Shown here in pieces: positions 44,822 through 53,748 of a stretch of DNA of 64,000 bases. Origin of the DNA: an uncultured Pelagibacteraceae bacterium (GTDB lineage Bacteria; Pseudomonadota; Alphaproteobacteria; Pelagibacterales; Pelagibacteraceae); contig CACKAJ010000004.1 of the NCBI GenBank assembly GCA_902598125.1, forward strand, positions 62,001 to 126,000. Direction: 5' to 3'. A program made the translations under genes and the position numbers. The notes below the pieces were generated by a model. The model ran no database searches and was not told the origin of the DNA. It worked only from the letters and a program-made list of their open reading frames with translations. How positions within the stretch are numbered: position 1 is the stretch's first letter; each line of letters begins with the position of its first letter.

Positions 44822-46317
44822 AAAAAAAGTTAAGTTATAGAGATAAACTTGTTGAGCTTGCTTATATTTATGATGTTAAGGAAATCAAAGATTATGAAAA
44901 AAGTAGAAAAAACTTAACATCAGGTCAATTAGAGCTTATTTTAAAAAAGAATAAGATAGTAATACCAAAAGATTTCAAATCAAATTTTTTAAGAGATAAT
45001 TTCATCAAACCTGTTGGAAGAATAAAAACCAACCTTATTGAATATAAAGAAAATAAAATTAAAGATAAAAATAGAGCAATAAGAAAATTAGAAAACTTTA
45101 AACTTGATAGCAGCAGAAAAATCGGAAGAACATTTAAAGATATTTGGAAACAACTAGGTCAAATTGGATTAAACTTTTTAAATATAATTCCAAAATTAGG
45201 TCAAGTTATTTACGAATTCTTTGGGAAATTATTTACAGATTTGTTTCATGGAATTTACGCCCAGCAAATAGAGCCACAAAAAGCTAAGCGAGTAATTATA
45301 GCTATTGTATCAGTCGCTGTAATTGCAACTGTAGCATATAGCGGTATAAATTACATTTCTGATAATGAATTAGCAAAAAAACCTGAGGTTAAAAAAGAGG
45401 TAAAAAGACCTGAAATAAAAAAAGAAGTAAAAAAACCTGAAATTAAAAAAAAGGAAAAAAAACTTGAAGTTAAAAAAGAGGTAAAAAAACCAAAACTTGA
45501 GGTTAAAAGAAAAAGTGTTGATGAAGTAATTTTACCAAACTTAAATCTTAAAACAGAGACAGTTTTAAATCTCTTCAAGGATGTAGAGTATGATCTTGGA
45601 AAAGTTCGTACGCAAAAATTAGTAAAGCCAATTTATTTTACTCAATTTCCAAGAGACTTAGATGCCTTACAAAGTACAAAATTAAAAAAAGAAACATTTA
45701 TCAAAATAGTACTACCACTGATTGTTGCTGAAAATGAGAGAATTAAAGAAGATAGGGAGAAATTATTACTAGTGTCAAAAAAAAAATATACAACTGACTT
45801 AGAAAAACAATGGATTAGACAGAAACTTTTAGAATATAAAGTAAAAAAAGGAGATATGAAGCAGCTATTAATTCGAATGGATATCATACCAACATCTATA
45901 GCACTTGCTCAAGCTGCAAAAGAAAGTGGATGGGGAACGTCTAGATTTGCTTTAGAAGGAAATGCCATTTTTGGTCAATGGACTTGGAGTGGCCAAGGAA
46001 TTGCTCCACTAGATCGAGAAAGCAATAAAAATCACAAAATTTTAAAATTTCCAATTTTGAGAGCTTCAGTTAAAGCTTATCAAAATAATCTAAACACACA
46101 TAAAAGTTATACAAAGTTTAGAGAAAAAAGATCAAGTTTGAGAGAAAAAAATAAAAAAATAGCAGGTTTGGAATTGACGGATACACTAAATAATTATGCA
46201 CAAACTGGCACTGAATACACAAAAATTCTTAATCAAATTATCAAACAAAATAGACTTACTGATTTTGAACCAGTTAGGTTAGTCAATTCTGTAAAAAAAA
46301 TAGAATTAACTTCATAA
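44818..46317 (+). CDS. Membrane-anchored glucosaminidase-domain protein (Bax/FlgJ-like)
   Basis: A 499-residue protein. The N-terminal 155 residues are basic and unrecognised. One membrane segment follows (RVIIAIVSVAVIATVAYSG, about residues 160-178), then a Lys/Glu/Pro repeat linker (about 187-232), a helical region, and a C-terminal glucosaminidase domain with SIALAQAAKESGWGTSRFA, where Glu is the catalytic acid, and GNAIFGQWTW. This domain cleaves peptidoglycan glycan strands. The long cytoplasmic N-terminal part is unusual. It overlaps the NfuA-like gene by 4 bp. Confidence 0.85.
   Translation: MKKKLSYRDKLVELAYIYDVKEIKDYEKSRKNLTSGQLELILKKNKIVIPKDFKSNFLRDNFIKPVGRIKTNLIEYKENKIKDKNRAIRKLENFKLDSSRKIGRTFKDIWKQLGQIGLNFLNIIPKLGQVIYEFFGKLFTDLFHGIYAQQIEPQKAKRVIIAIVSVAVIATVAYSGINYISDNELAKKPEVKKEVKRPEIKKEVKKPEIKKKEKKLEVKKEVKKPKLEVKRKSVDEVILPNLNLKTETVLNLFKDVEYDLGKVRTQKLVKPIYFTQFPRDLDALQSTKLKKETFIKIVLPLIVAENERIKEDREKLLLVSKKKYTTDLEKQWIRQKLLEYKVKKGDMKQLLIRMDIIPTSIALAQAAKESGWGTSRFALEGNAIFGQWTWSGQGIAPLDRESNKNHKILKFPILRASVKAYQNNLNTHKSYTKFREKRSSLREKNKKIAGLELTDTLNNYAQTGTEYTKILNQIIKQNRLTDFEPVRLVNSVKKIELTS
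45379..45513 (+). repeat. In-gene Lys/Glu/Pro repeat (degenerate KPEVKKEVK units)
   Basis: About five degenerate 21-30-bp units encode KKEVK, PEIKK, PEVKK and KLEVKK blocks in the glucosaminidase protein, just outside the membrane segment. They are probably a charged spacer across the periplasm to the cell wall. The count is likely to vary between strains. Confidence 0.75.
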
Positions 46318-46322
46318 AAATC

Positions 46323-47378
46323 TTACCTATCACTTACCACATATTGTAAACCTAACCATCTCCAAAAACCACTTGCATCTCTAAGAGAACAATTGATTCT
46401 TCCTCGTTCTCCAACAAACTTTTCTTCTATATTAATTAACAAAACATTTGAGCTTTCAAATTCAAGGTCTGATTGTCTCCATCTATTTCCTTCATTTGAA
46501 TAACAACTCAATGATTTTAAATTATCAATGTTTTCATAAAATATAATTTTTACTTTTGGAGGATTATTTTTTTGCAAAAGATATTTTTCACGAGGAAACG
46601 TTTCTTTATATTTAAAAGGCAGTGTTTCAGTTAAAGATTTAAATCTTTTTAATTCACCATATTTTTCATTGATTGGAAATCTTGGTAATTCATAAAAATC
46701 TTTAGTTTCATCCATAACACCAGAGTGTTGGCCAAAAGCATATTTAAAACCAAGTGTTTTAATTAAATTTTTAAATTCAATACTATATTCTCCAAAAGGA
46801 TATGAAAAAAAATCAGAATTTTTACCTAATTCTTTTTTAAAAATTGCAATAGATTTTTCTATATCCTGTTTTATGAATTCATTACTCTCATCAACTAAAT
46901 ATTCGTGAGTATGACTATGATTGCCTATTTCAACAAATTCCTCCTTATTAATTTCTCTAATTTGATCCCATGTCATATAATTAAACGAGCCAACTTCTCT
47001 TGTGCTTACAAAAAGAATGAAAGGTATTTTCTTTTTTTTCAATATAGGCCAAGCATTATTATAAAAAGATGAAAAACCATCATCTATTGTTAATAGAATT
47101 TTCCTTTCCTTTTTTTTGTTTTTTAAATCATTTTCAAAATTTTTTGGGTTGACAAATTCTATATCGCTTTTCTCAATAATTTTTAAATGTTCCACAAAAT
47201 CATTCATCTTTATATTAGTTGATGGATATTTATTTTCTTCAAACCTATGATACATTATCGAAATAATTCCAAAATCATCGATTTTCTCTGTTTCTAAACT
47301 TGAATACAAATTGTTTTGAAAAGTTAAAAAAGTTATAAATAAATAAATGATAAAAGACTTTTTGATTTTGAATTGCAT
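46323..47378 (-). CDS. Exported polysaccharide deacetylase (NodB homology) protein
   Basis: The 351-residue protein has a signal peptide (FKIKKSFIIYLFITFLTFQNN) and a NodB domain: ISIMYHRFEENKYPS, LLTIDDGFSSF (catalytic Asp and metal Asp), EIGNHSHTHEYL (metal His) and FSYPFGEYS. About 90 extra C-terminal residues carry CYSNEGNRWRQSD, an unrecognised domain. Such enzymes remove N- or O-acetyl groups from glycans. The start at 47378 is chosen before the signal peptide, and the 5' end overlaps the divergent tsaB-like gene by 32 bp. Confidence 0.85.
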   Translation of the reverse strand: MQFKIKKSFIIYLFITFLTFQNNLYSSLETEKIDDFGIISIMYHRFEENKYPSTNIKMNDFVEHLKIIEKSDIEFVNPKNFENDLKNKKKERKILLTIDDGFSSFYNNAWPILKKKKIPFILFVSTREVGSFNYMTWDQIREINKEEFVEIGNHSHTHEYLVDESNEFIKQDIEKSIAIFKKELGKNSDFFSYPFGEYSIEFKNLIKTLGFKYAFGQHSGVMDETKDFYELPRFPINEKYGELKRFKSLTETLPFKYKETFPREKYLLQKNNPPKVKIIFYENIDNLKSLSCYSNEGNRWRQSDLEFESSNVLLINIEEKFVGERGRINCSLRDASGFWRWLGLQYVVSDR

Positions 47379-47730
47379 AGGCAAAAACGATAAAATTGGT
47401 TTAAAAATTGATAATAAATTTTATATTCATGATTTGAAACAAAAAAAAAATAAAAACGATGAATTAGCTTCAATCATATTAAATCTTCTCAAAAAATACA
47501 AAGTAAAAATTGATAAAAATTTTTCTATTTTGGTTAATAGTGGGCCGGGAAGTTTTTCATCTATACGAATTTCCCTGGCTGTGGCAAAAGGAATAAAAAT
47601 ATCAAAAAAAATAAATTTATTTGGATTTAAGAACTCTGATCTTGGTCAATTTAACCTTAATAACATTGAACTTTTAATAAAAAAAAAATTGGTACAAAAA
47701 AATTTGATTAAACCCTTATATATAAGTTAG
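47347..47730 (+). CDS. tsaB: TsaB-like tRNA threonylcarbamoyladenosine biosynthesis protein, reduced to 127 residues
   Basis: TsaB is the scaffold partner of TsaD in t6A synthesis. The strongest match is VNSGPGSFSSIRISLAVAKGI, the TsaB equivalent of GPGSFTGLRIGLAAAKG. Typical TsaB has 210-230 residues; here only the N-terminal ASKHA half plus a short tail (LIKPLYIS) remains. fur follows after 9 bp, leaving no room for the rest, and the rimI gene often found here is absent. The ATG at 47347 lies inside the divergent deacetylase gene; a downstream TTG start is possible. Confidence 0.7.
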   Translation: MIKDFLILNCIGKNDKIGLKIDNKFYIHDLKQKKNKNDELASIILNLLKKYKVKIDKNFSILVNSGPGSFSSIRISLAVAKGIKISKKINLFGFKNSDLGQFNLNNIELLIKKKLVQKNLIKPLYIS

Positions 47731-47739
47731 ATTGATAAA

Positions 47740-48147
47740 ATGAATTCTATTGAAGATAAATGTAAAAAAAAAGGTGTTCGGCTTACAGATCAAAGAAAGA
47801 TTATAGCTGAGGTAATGTCAGAGTCAAAAGATCACCCAGATGTAGATGAACTTCACAAAAGAGTAAGTGAAGTAGATAAAAAAATTAGTATTGCCACAGT
47901 CTATCGAACTGTAAAACTTTTTGAAGAAGCAGGTATTTTAGAAAAACACGAATTTAAAGGTGGTAAGGCAAGATACGAACAGTCTCCAGACGAACATCAT
48001 GATCACTTAATTGATATAAATAGTGGTGAGATAATAGAATTTGTTGATAAAGATATTGAAAAACTGCAAAATGAAGTAGCAAAAAAATTAGGTTATAAAC
48101 TTGTTGATCATAAGTTAGAACTTTATGGATCCAAAATAAAAAAATAG
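47740..48147 (+). CDS. fur: Fur-family transcriptional regulator
   Basis: Fur-family proteins are metal-responsive dimeric repressors. The 135-residue product has the winged helix KKGVRLTDQRKIIAEVM and ATVYRTVKLFEEAGIL, and the metal-binding HHDHLIDINSGEIIEF. It lacks the C-terminal CxxC pairs of zinc-structured Fur, like alphaproteobacterial Fur/Mur, which can respond to iron or manganese. It is distinct from the Irr-type paralogue at 62774. It lies upstream of miaB in an operon. Confidence 0.9.
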   Translation: MNSIEDKCKKKGVRLTDQRKIIAEVMSESKDHPDVDELHKRVSEVDKKISIATVYRTVKLFEEAGILEKHEFKGGKARYEQSPDEHHDHLIDINSGEIIEFVDKDIEKLQNEVAKKLGYKLVDHKLELYGSKIKK

Positions 48148-48149
48148 CT

Positions 48150-49484
48150 TTGCAAAAAAAAATTTTTATTAGAACTCTTGGGTGTCAAATGAATGAATAC
48201 GATAGCAATCGTATTTTAGATTTAACGAAAAAAATAAATTATATTTCGACTAAAAAAATTGAAGAAGCAAATTGTTATATTTTAAACACTTGCCACATTA
48301 GAGAAAAAGCCACTGATAAAGTTTATCATGATATTGGTAGGTTAAAGAAAGAATTTAGAAACAAAACTAAACCAATAGTATTAGTTGCTGGCTGTGTCGC
48401 TCAAGCTGAAGGAGAGGTAATTTTAAAAAAAGAAAAGTATATTGACGCTGTGATTGGACCACAATCTTATCATCAAATTAATCAAACGATCCGAAAGTTA
48501 GAGAGAAGGGAAAAATTTATTAATCTAACAAATTTTGATGTAATAGAAAAATTTGATAGTTTAAATAGTATTAAAAATACTGACAATAAAATTTCTGCAT
48601 TTCTCACAATACAAGAAGGTTGTGATAAATTCTGCAAGTTTTGTGTTGTGCCTTACACTCGTGGTGCAGAATACTCCAGATCTTTAAAAGAAATAGTAGT
48701 AGAGGCAAAGCAACTAGTTGATAATGGTGCTAAAGAAATTACTTTGCTGGGGCAAAATGTAAACGCATTTAATCATGATAAGAAAAAACTTTCAGATTTG
48801 ATCAATGAAATATCTGAAATAAACAATTTGGAGAGAATTAGGTACTCGACTTCTCATCCATTAGATTTTTCCAAAGATCTTGTAAAGGTTCACAAAAGTA
48901 ATAAAAAATTAATGCCATTAATTCATTTACCGGTTCAAAGTGGTTCCAATCAAGTACTTAAGGCAATGAATCGTAATCATACTATTGAAAAATATTTGGA
49001 TATTGTAAGAGAACTAAAAGAGGCAAGGTCTGATTTAAAATTTTCAAGTGATTTTATAATTGGGTATCCAGGTGAAACAGATGATGATTTTCAAAAAACT
49101 ATATCTATTATGAATGAAATAAAGTTTATAAACTCATTTTCATTTTTATTTAGTGCGAGACCTGGAACACCAGCCTTTAATTTAAAAAAAACAAATCAAA
49201 AAATAGCTAAAGAAAGATTAATTATTTTTCAAAAAATTGCAGAAAAAATTAAAATAGATTATAGAAAATCCTTAATAAATAAAAATTCAAAAGTTTTATT
49301 TGAAAATAAAATGAAAATTAATAATAGATATTTTGGGAGAGATGAATTTTTCAATTCAGTGATTGTTGAAAGTGATGAAAATTTACAGGGTAAAATAAAA
49401 AGTGTGGAAATTTTAAATGTAAACCAAAATACCTTATTTGGGAAATTAATATCAAATCAAAATCATGAAAATTATGCTGCTTAA
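48150..49484 (+). CDS. miaB: tRNA-2-methylthio-N6-isopentenyladenosine synthase MiaB
   Basis: MiaB is a radical-SAM methylthiotransferase acting on i6A37 of tRNA. The N-terminal cluster cysteines appear in RTLGCQMNEYDS, ILNTCHIREKA and LVAGCVAQAEGE. The radical-SAM motif is GCDKFCKFCVVPYTRG, and the C-terminus is TRAM-like. Length is 444 residues. It begins with TTG at 48150, giving a product that begins in the usual place before the first cysteine. miaB-phoH-ybeY-lnt is a widely conserved order. Confidence 0.96.
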   Translation: MQKKIFIRTLGCQMNEYDSNRILDLTKKINYISTKKIEEANCYILNTCHIREKATDKVYHDIGRLKKEFRNKTKPIVLVAGCVAQAEGEVILKKEKYIDAVIGPQSYHQINQTIRKLERREKFINLTNFDVIEKFDSLNSIKNTDNKISAFLTIQEGCDKFCKFCVVPYTRGAEYSRSLKEIVVEAKQLVDNGAKEITLLGQNVNAFNHDKKKLSDLINEISEINNLERIRYSTSHPLDFSKDLVKVHKSNKKLMPLIHLPVQSGSNQVLKAMNRNHTIEKYLDIVRELKEARSDLKFSSDFIIGYPGETDDDFQKTISIMNEIKFINSFSFLFSARPGTPAFNLKKTNQKIAKERLIIFQKIAEKIKIDYRKSLINKNSKVLFENKMKINNRYFGRDEFFNSVIVESDENLQGKIKSVEILNVNQNTLFGKLISNQNHENYAA

Positions 49485-49491
49485 ATAATAA

Positions 49492-50496
49492 ATGTCTGAA
49501 ATAAGTAAATTAGAACAAAATTTTGTAATAAAAAAAATAGATCAAGAAACTACCAACATATCCATTAATGATAATGAAATGTTAATGGCCATAGTTGGTC
49601 AATTCGATCAAAATTTAAAAGATTTATCTAAGTTTACTAAAACAGATGTTTATTTTAGAGGTAATTCAATTACCTGCAAAGGAGATCAAGATAAATTAAT
49701 AGTATTTTGTGAAGCAATAAAATTTCTAGTTAATAAATACTTTTTAACCAATATTATTGAAAAAGAGGATATACTTCTTTCAGTGAAAAAAAATTTAAAA
49801 ACTGAAGACACAAATATTAAAAATATTAATCAACTTATAAAGACTCCAAAAAAATCGGTTATAGCGAGATCTGCAAAACAATCAGAATATATAAAAGCTT
49901 TAAAAGAGAATGATATAGTAATGTCTCTCGGGCCAGCTGGAACTGGTAAAAGTTTTTTAGCTGTCTCTGTAGCAATAACATTATTGATGGAAAAGAAAAT
50001 TGATAGAGTAATATTGTCCAGACCAGCAGTTGAAGCAGGTGAAAAATTAGGTTTTCTGCCGGGTGACATGAAAGAGAAAGTTGATCCTTATCTTAGGCCT
50101 TTATATGATGCATTATACGAACTTTTTGGAGCTGATAAAATTGAAAAAAAGATTGAAAGTGGTGAAATCGAGATTGCACCATTAGCATTTATGAGAGGGA
50201 GAACATTAAAAAATTGTTTTGCAATTTTAGATGAAGCACAAAATGCAACAGAAACACAGATTAAAATGTTTTTAACTAGGATTGGTGAAAACTCAAAATT
50301 AGTTGTTAATGGAGATCCTAGCCAAGTAGATTTAATTAATAAAACACATTCAGGATTAATTAAATCAAAGAATATTCTTAAAAATTTAAAAGAAATTAAA
50401 ATAATTGAATTTGATCATAATGATGTAGTTAGACATCCACTTGTTTCAAAAATCATTAGAGCTTATCAAAGTAAAAGCACTGATGATAAAAATTAA
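49492..50496 (+). CDS. PhoH-like (YbeZ) ATPase
   Basis: The 334-residue protein has an N-terminal KH-like region and a RecA-like ATPase with P-loop SLGPAGTGKSFLAVSVA and Walker B CFAILDEAQNAT. YbeZ works with the ribosomal RNA maturation RNase YbeY, whose gene follows with a 14-bp overlap. Its exact activity (ATPase or RNA-associated) is not established from sequence. Confidence 0.93.
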   Translation: MSEISKLEQNFVIKKIDQETTNISINDNEMLMAIVGQFDQNLKDLSKFTKTDVYFRGNSITCKGDQDKLIVFCEAIKFLVNKYFLTNIIEKEDILLSVKKNLKTEDTNIKNINQLIKTPKKSVIARSAKQSEYIKALKENDIVMSLGPAGTGKSFLAVSVAITLLMEKKIDRVILSRPAVEAGEKLGFLPGDMKEKVDPYLRPLYDALYELFGADKIEKKIESGEIEIAPLAFMRGRTLKNCFAILDEAQNATETQIKMFLTRIGENSKLVVNGDPSQVDLINKTHSGLIKSKNILKNLKEIKIIEFDHNDVVRHPLVSKIIRAYQSKSTDDKN

Positions 50497-50950
50497 TGTA
50501 GTTACAAACAATATAAATTGGTTTGATCATATTAAAAATCCTAATAATTATTTTGATCGAAAAACAAAAAAATTTAATTCCAAATATAAAAAAAACGCGA
50601 AAAATGTATTTTTCTGCACTATATTGCTTTCGAACAATCTTGAAATTAAAAAGTTAAACAAAAAATTTAGGAATAAAAATAAATCAACGGACATACTATC
50701 ATTTCCATTTCAAACTAAATTGGAGTTAAAAAAAAAATTAAAAAAGGAAAAAGAAATTTATCTTGGCGATATAATAATAAGCTTAGATAAAGTTAAAGAT
50801 AAAAAAATAATTAGAAATTTTCAAACTGAATTTGATAAATTATGGATTCATGGGTTGGTTCATCTCTTTGGTTATGATCACAAGAGAAATAAAGATTTTA
50901 TCAAAATGAGAAGGATTGAAAAAAAATATTTTAATTTTATTAATGCTTGA
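50483..50950 (+). CDS. ybeY: Endoribonuclease YbeY, rRNA maturation factor
   Basis: YbeY is a zinc-dependent single-strand RNase that helps 16S rRNA 3'-end maturation. The defining metal-binding signature is HGLVHLFGYDHKRNKD (His-x3-His-x5-His), preceded by KSTDILSFPF. Length is 155 residues. The ATG at 50483 lies 14 bp inside the phoH gene; a longer upstream reading is unlike the family. lnt begins 8 bp before its stop. Confidence 0.94.
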   Translation: MIKINVVTNNINWFDHIKNPNNYFDRKTKKFNSKYKKNAKNVFFCTILLSNNLEIKKLNKKFRNKNKSTDILSFPFQTKLELKKKLKKEKEIYLGDIIISLDKVKDKKIIRNFQTEFDKLWIHGLVHLFGYDHKRNKDFIKMRRIEKKYFNFINA

Positions 50951-52502
50951 AAGATCCTTAAATAATCGTTTTTTGACATTATACATGATCCCCTTTGTAA
51001 TGGGATCATTAACAACATTATCCTTTCAACCATTTAATTTTACAATAATTAATTTTTTTATCTTCCCAATATTCTTTTATCTGATTAATTATATTAACAA
51101 AAAATCAAAAAATGTTTATAGAAGCAAACCATACAAAAAAAATCTTTTTCAATTTGGATTATTATTTGGTTTTGGTTTTTATTTGAGTGGTATTTCATGG
51201 ATTACTAATTCTTTAACTTTTGATGAAAATTTTAAAATTTTAATTCCATTTGCTTTAATATTAATACCTTTATTTTTGAGTTTATTTATGGCTTTAACTA
51301 TTTTATTCGTTGGACCATTTCTAAAACTCAATTTCTCCTCATTGATTCTTTTTACAGCAAGTGTAGCATTTTCAGATTACTTAAGAGCAAAATTATTAAC
51401 AGGTTTTCCTTGGAACTTATGGGCTTATAGCATGAGTTGGGCAAATGAAATGTTGCAGATTGTAAATGTAATTGGCCTATATTCTTATAATTTATTTTTA
51501 ATAACACTTTTTACTTCGCCAATAATTTTTTTTTTTAGATTTAAAGCTACAAATAAATTTTTAAGTGGCTTACTATTTGTATTAATATTCTTAACTTTAT
51601 ATATCTATGGGAGCTATGAAATTAATAAAAATGATAAACTCTTAGATAAAGTTGAAGATAAAATAAATGTCAAAATCGTTTCACCTAATTTTGATCTGAA
51701 GTATGGCCTCGGTCAAGAAGAGATCAAAGAAAGATTGAAAAAATTAATAAGATATAGCGATCCTAATAAAAAAATTAAAACACTATTTGTGTGGCCTGAA
51801 GGAGTTTTTAGCGGTTATAGTTTTAAGGATATTTTAATTTTTAGAGATGAAGTGCTTAATAATTTCTCAAAAAAACACTTGATATTATTTGGAGTGAATA
51901 AATTAGACGAGTCTAAAGAAAAATTTTATAATAGTATGGTTGTCATAAATAATAATTTTGAAATAATACAAAGTTATAATAAACAAAAATTAGTCCCATT
52001 TGGAGAATTCTTACCTTATGAAAGTTTTTTCACTAGTTTAGGTTTAAAAAAAATTACAGAAGGTTACGGATCTTTTTTAAAGGGTGAAAAAAATAACAAT
52101 CTTTTAATAGATAAACTAAATATTATTCCTTTAATTTGCTATGAGGTTATTTTTACTGATTTTATACAAAAGTCTGATCCGAATTCTAATTTAATAATAA
52201 ACATATCAGAGGATGGCTGGTTTGGTCAGTCTATTGGTCCAGATCAACACTTTGCAAAATCAATTTTTAGATCTATAGAAAACAATACTTTTTTTTTAAG
52301 ATCGACGAATAAGGGTGTAAGCGCAATTATTGATAATAAAGGCAATATAATAAAACAATTAAAACGAAATGAAGCGGGAAATATAGAATTTGAGGTGCCA
52401 TTAATAAAATCAAATAAAATCAAAAATGATTTGATCTTTTTTGCACTTTTAATTACATATCTTTTTATCTTTTTAATTAACAAGAAAAAAAATGCAAAAT
52501 AA
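50943..52502 (+). CDS. lnt: Apolipoprotein N-acyltransferase
   Basis: Lnt adds the third acyl chain to lipoproteins at the periplasmic face of the inner membrane. It has six hydrophobic N-terminal segments with [12 protein letters not shown], then a nitrilase-fold domain with the catalytic triad: Glu in WPEGVFSGY, Lys in [14 protein letters not shown] and Cys in [10 protein letters not shown]. Length is 519 residues from the ATG at 50943, which overlaps ybeY by 8 bp. It supplies the lipoproteins (LptE, DolP, DUF3576-type) encoded elsewhere in the window. Confidence 0.95.
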   Translation: MLERSLNNRFLTLYMIPFVMGSLTTLSFQPFNFTIINFFIFPIFFYLINYINKKSKNVYRSKPYKKNLFQFGLLFGFGFYLSGISWITNSLTFDENFKILIPFALILIPLFLSLFMALTILFVGPFLKLNFSSLILFTASVAFSDYLRAKLLTGFPWNLWAYSMSWANEMLQIVNVIGLYSYNLFLITLFTSPIIFFFRFKATNKFLSGLLFVLIFLTLYIYGSYEINKNDKLLDKVEDKINVKIVSPNFDLKYGLGQEEIKERLKKLIRYSDPNKKIKTLFVWPEGVFSGYSFKDILIFRDEVLNNFSKKHLILFGVNKLDESKEKFYNSMVVINNNFEIIQSYNKQKLVPFGEFLPYESFFTSLGLKKITEGYGSFLKGEKNNNLLIDKLNIIPLICYEVIFTDFIQKSDPNSNLIINISEDGWFGQSIGPDQHFAKSIFRSIENNTFFLRSTNKGVSAIIDNKGNIIKQLKRNEAGNIEFEVPLIKSNKIKNDLIFFALLITYLFIFLINKKKNAK

Positions 52503-53655
52503 TAAATATTTATTTACAAGTGAGTCTGTTTCTGAAGGTCATCCAGATAAAGTATGCGACAGAATTTCCGACATGATTGTGGACTCTTATCTTTCGAAAG
52601 ATCCTGTATCAAGAGTAGCATGCGAAACATTAACAACAACTAACAAAGTTGTTTTAGCCGGTGAAACAAGAGGTCCAAAGATTGATAAAGAGGAGATAAT
52701 TTCTAAAGTAAGAGATTGTATTAAAGATATAGGTTATGACCAAGATGGCTTCAGTTGGAAAACAGCAAACATAGAAACATTTCTTCATGAACAATCTAAA
52801 GATATTGCGATGGGAGTTGACTCAAAAGATAATAAAGATGAAGGAGCCGGTGACCAAGGAATTATGTTTGGCTTTGCCTGTAATGAAACTGAGGAATTAA
52901 TGCCAGCACCTATTCACTATTCACACAAAATTTTACGATTAATGGCTGAAGATAGAAAAAATGGAATTCTAAAAGGAATAGAGCCGGATTCTAAAAGTCA
53001 AGTCACAATGCTCTATGAGAATGAGAAACCCGTCAAAGTCACTTCTGTAGTAATTTCAACTCAACATTCTAAAGATCTTGATCAAGAAAAAGTTAAGGAA
53101 GCAGTAATACCATATATCAAAAAATCTATTCCTAAAAGCTATCTCACTGATCTTGATACTAAAGAGATTTATATTAATCCTACTGGTCAATTTATTATTG
53201 GTGGACCAGATGGAGATACAGGTTTGACTGGAAGAAAAATAATAGTTGACACTTATGGTGGAGCTGCTCCGCATGGTGGTGGCGCGTTTTCAGGCAAAGA
53301 TCCAACAAAAGTTGATAGGTCAGCAGCTTACGCTTCAAGATATTTAGCTAAAAATGTGGTAGCAGCAGGTGTTTCTGAAAAATGTTTAATTCAATTAGCT
53401 TACGCTATTGGAGTATCTAAACCTTTATCAATTTTTATTAAACTTGCGAACGGTGATGAAGCAAAAGTAGATATGGTTAAAAAAATAATAGAGGAAAATT
53501 TTAATTTATCTCCAAGAGGAATTCGTGAAATGCTTAAACTTAATAATCCTATATATGAAATTACATCTGCTTATGGGCATTTTGGTAGGAAGCCTACAAA
53601 TAAAGGCGAATTTACTTGGGAAAAAACAGATAAAATAGATTTATTTAAATTGTAA
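52492..53655 (+). CDS. metK: S-adenosylmethionine synthetase
   Basis: MetK makes S-adenosylmethionine from methionine and [22 protein letters not shown] at the N-terminus, [12 protein letters not shown] and the C-terminal [16 protein letters not shown] are the standard signatures. Length is 387 residues. It overlaps lnt by 11 bp, so its ribosome-binding site lies in lnt. No SAM riboswitch is seen upstream because there is no spacer. It is followed by a 93-bp gap before nusA. Confidence 0.98.
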   Translation: MQNNKYLFTSESVSEGHPDKVCDRISDMIVDSYLSKDPVSRVACETLTTTNKVVLAGETRGPKIDKEEIISKVRDCIKDIGYDQDGFSWKTANIETFLHEQSKDIAMGVDSKDNKDEGAGDQGIMFGFACNETEELMPAPIHYSHKILRLMAEDRKNGILKGIEPDSKSQVTMLYENEKPVKVTSVVISTQHSKDLDQEKVKEAVIPYIKKSIPKSYLTDLDTKEIYINPTGQFIIGGPDGDTGLTGRKIIVDTYGGAAPHGGGAFSGKDPTKVDRSAAYASRYLAKNVVAAGVSEKCLIQLAYAIGVSKPLSIFIKLANGDEAKVDMVKKIIEENFNLSPRGIREMLKLNNPIYEITSAYGHFGRKPTNKGEFTWEKTDKIDLFKL

Positions 53656-53710
53656 TCTTGAAAAAACCTTAATTTTCTTTTAAAAAAACATATAAATTAT
53701 TGAACTTATG

Positions 53711-53736
53711 AAATGGGCACCAGCCCATTTTTTTTT
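53711..53736 (+). terminator. Terminator-like hairpin in the metK-nusA gap, possible nusA attenuator
   Basis: AAATGGGC (53711-53718), loop ACCA, GCCCATTT (53723-53730) is a perfect 8-bp stem followed by a T run to 53736. The nusA Shine-Dalgarno AGGAG (53737-53741) begins the next base, and nusA starts at 53749. Any nusA transcript that contains this SD and begins upstream must read through the hairpin, which suggests attenuation as well as metK termination. A TATAAA at 53691-53696 could serve as a -10 element upstream. Confidence 0.8.
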
Positions 53737-53748
53737 AGGAGCTTTTAA

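Noticed and set aside
45379-45513. Repeats in the glucosaminidase gene considered as a CRISPR array
   Set aside because: The units are in frame, degenerate and have no spacers; they encode a Lys/Glu/Pro linker.
47347-47730. Frameshifted full-length tsaB
   Set aside because: Only 9 bp separate its stop from fur, so no missing half is present in another frame.
53656-53748. SAM riboswitch near metK
   Set aside because: metK starts inside lnt with no leader, and the downstream gap shows only one short stem followed by a T run, with no aptamer-like structure.
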